DNA of 64,000 nt, from positions 62,001-126,000 of the forward strand of contig CANQAP010000001.1 in the NCBI GenBank assembly GCA_947589305.1. Reading direction: 5' to 3'. A model generated the notes under the pieces. That model was not told the origin of the DNA. It searched no databases and worked only from the letters and a program-made list of their open reading frames with translations. Source of the DNA: an uncultured Lachnospiraceae bacterium. GTDB taxonomy: Bacteria > Bacillota > Clostridia > Lachnospirales > Lachnospiraceae. Shown here piece by piece: positions 63,494-64,000 of the stretch (position 1 is the first letter of the stretch; the number at the start of each line of letters is the position of its first letter). Both the position numbers and the translations under genes were made by a program.

Positions 63494-64000
<507 letters not shown>

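Overview
The window reads as a chromosomal segment from an anaerobic, endospore-forming Firmicute of the Lachnospiraceae type (class Clostridia). This is an inference from gene content and order: spoIVA, spoIIM, ylbJ and a SpoVB-like flippase; a short-form HisG with HisZ; a conserved rsmD-coaD-(ylbJ/ylbM) block; a nudF-spoIIM-xerD block; strong AGGAGG ribosome binding sites; and a CGAAC-N4-GTTT LexA box at recA. No rRNA, tRNA, transposase, CRISPR array or phage gene was seen.

Layout. (1) 1-9.3 kb is a surface-polysaccharide locus. It holds the end of a Wzz/BY-kinase-like protein, a GtrII-like membrane glucosyltransferase, a large membrane protein split at a (TA)6 tract, and a CDP-sugar set (rfbF, rfbH, an NAD-dependent reductase/epimerase, a GtrB-like polyprenyl-phosphate glycosyltransferase, rfbG) expected to make a CDP-3,6-dideoxyhexose-type sugar. 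The first 4 kb is clearly more AT-rich than the rest. (2) 9.4-14.8 kb encodes a very large secreted M6 metalloprotease with a propeller-like region, an Ig-like domain and cell-wall-binding repeats, then a two-domain GT2 glycosyltransferase. (3) 14.9-24.8 kb is spoIVA, a purine phosphorylase/RNase H pair, a zinc-ribbon membrane protein, an M23 peptidase, a small alarmone synthetase, an rRNA m5C methyltransferase, a HAD phosphatase, a pseudouridine synthase and recU. (4) 24.87-30.1 kb is a histidine operon (hisZ-G-D-B-IE) behind three 59-bp tandem repeats, each encoding two hairpins and a 19-codon ORF joined by TAATG overlaps. (5) 30.1-42.5 kb is a 53-aa membrane protein, alaS, a CapA-like protein, rpsU, recG, a GH5 endoglucanase, rsmD, coaD, a coiled-coil protein, and ylbJ and tmcAL on the minus strand. 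(6) 42.5-50.8 kb is recA-recX, rny, an aminotransferase, nudF, spoIIM, xerD and an M16 peptidase. (7) 50.9-57.6 kb is a GldA/GldF/GldG-like ABC system, a minus-strand SpoVB-like flippase whose 3' end overlaps gldG, a cysteine desulfurase and a minus-strand PHP histidinol phosphatase. (8) 58-64 kb is the lower-glycolysis cluster gap-pgk-(DUF3592)-tpiA-gpmI-eno, with eno cut by the window end.

How parts work together. The first 9.3 kb should build and decorate a surface glycan: CDP-glucose synthesis, 4,6-dehydration and C3 deoxygenation, then reduction, with lipid-linked sugar transfer by the GtrB/GtrII pair. The E3-type reductase (RfbI/AscD) expected beside RfbH is not visible here. The histidine genes plus the distant PHP phosphatase cover several pathway steps; hisA, hisF, hisH and hisC are absent, and the HisIE protein carries an N-terminal HisF-like barrel that has lost the catalytic aspartates. 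Several sporulation genes have sigma-E-like promoters or leaders with structure over the ribosome binding site.

The most noteworthy items are the 59-bp histidine leader repeats, the TA-tract frameshift, the spoIVA leader inverted repeat that covers its Shine-Dalgarno site, the pseudo-HisF/HisIE fusion, the propeller-bearing M6 protease, and the convergent gldG/spoVB overlap. All functional statements come from reading the sequence; no database search was run.
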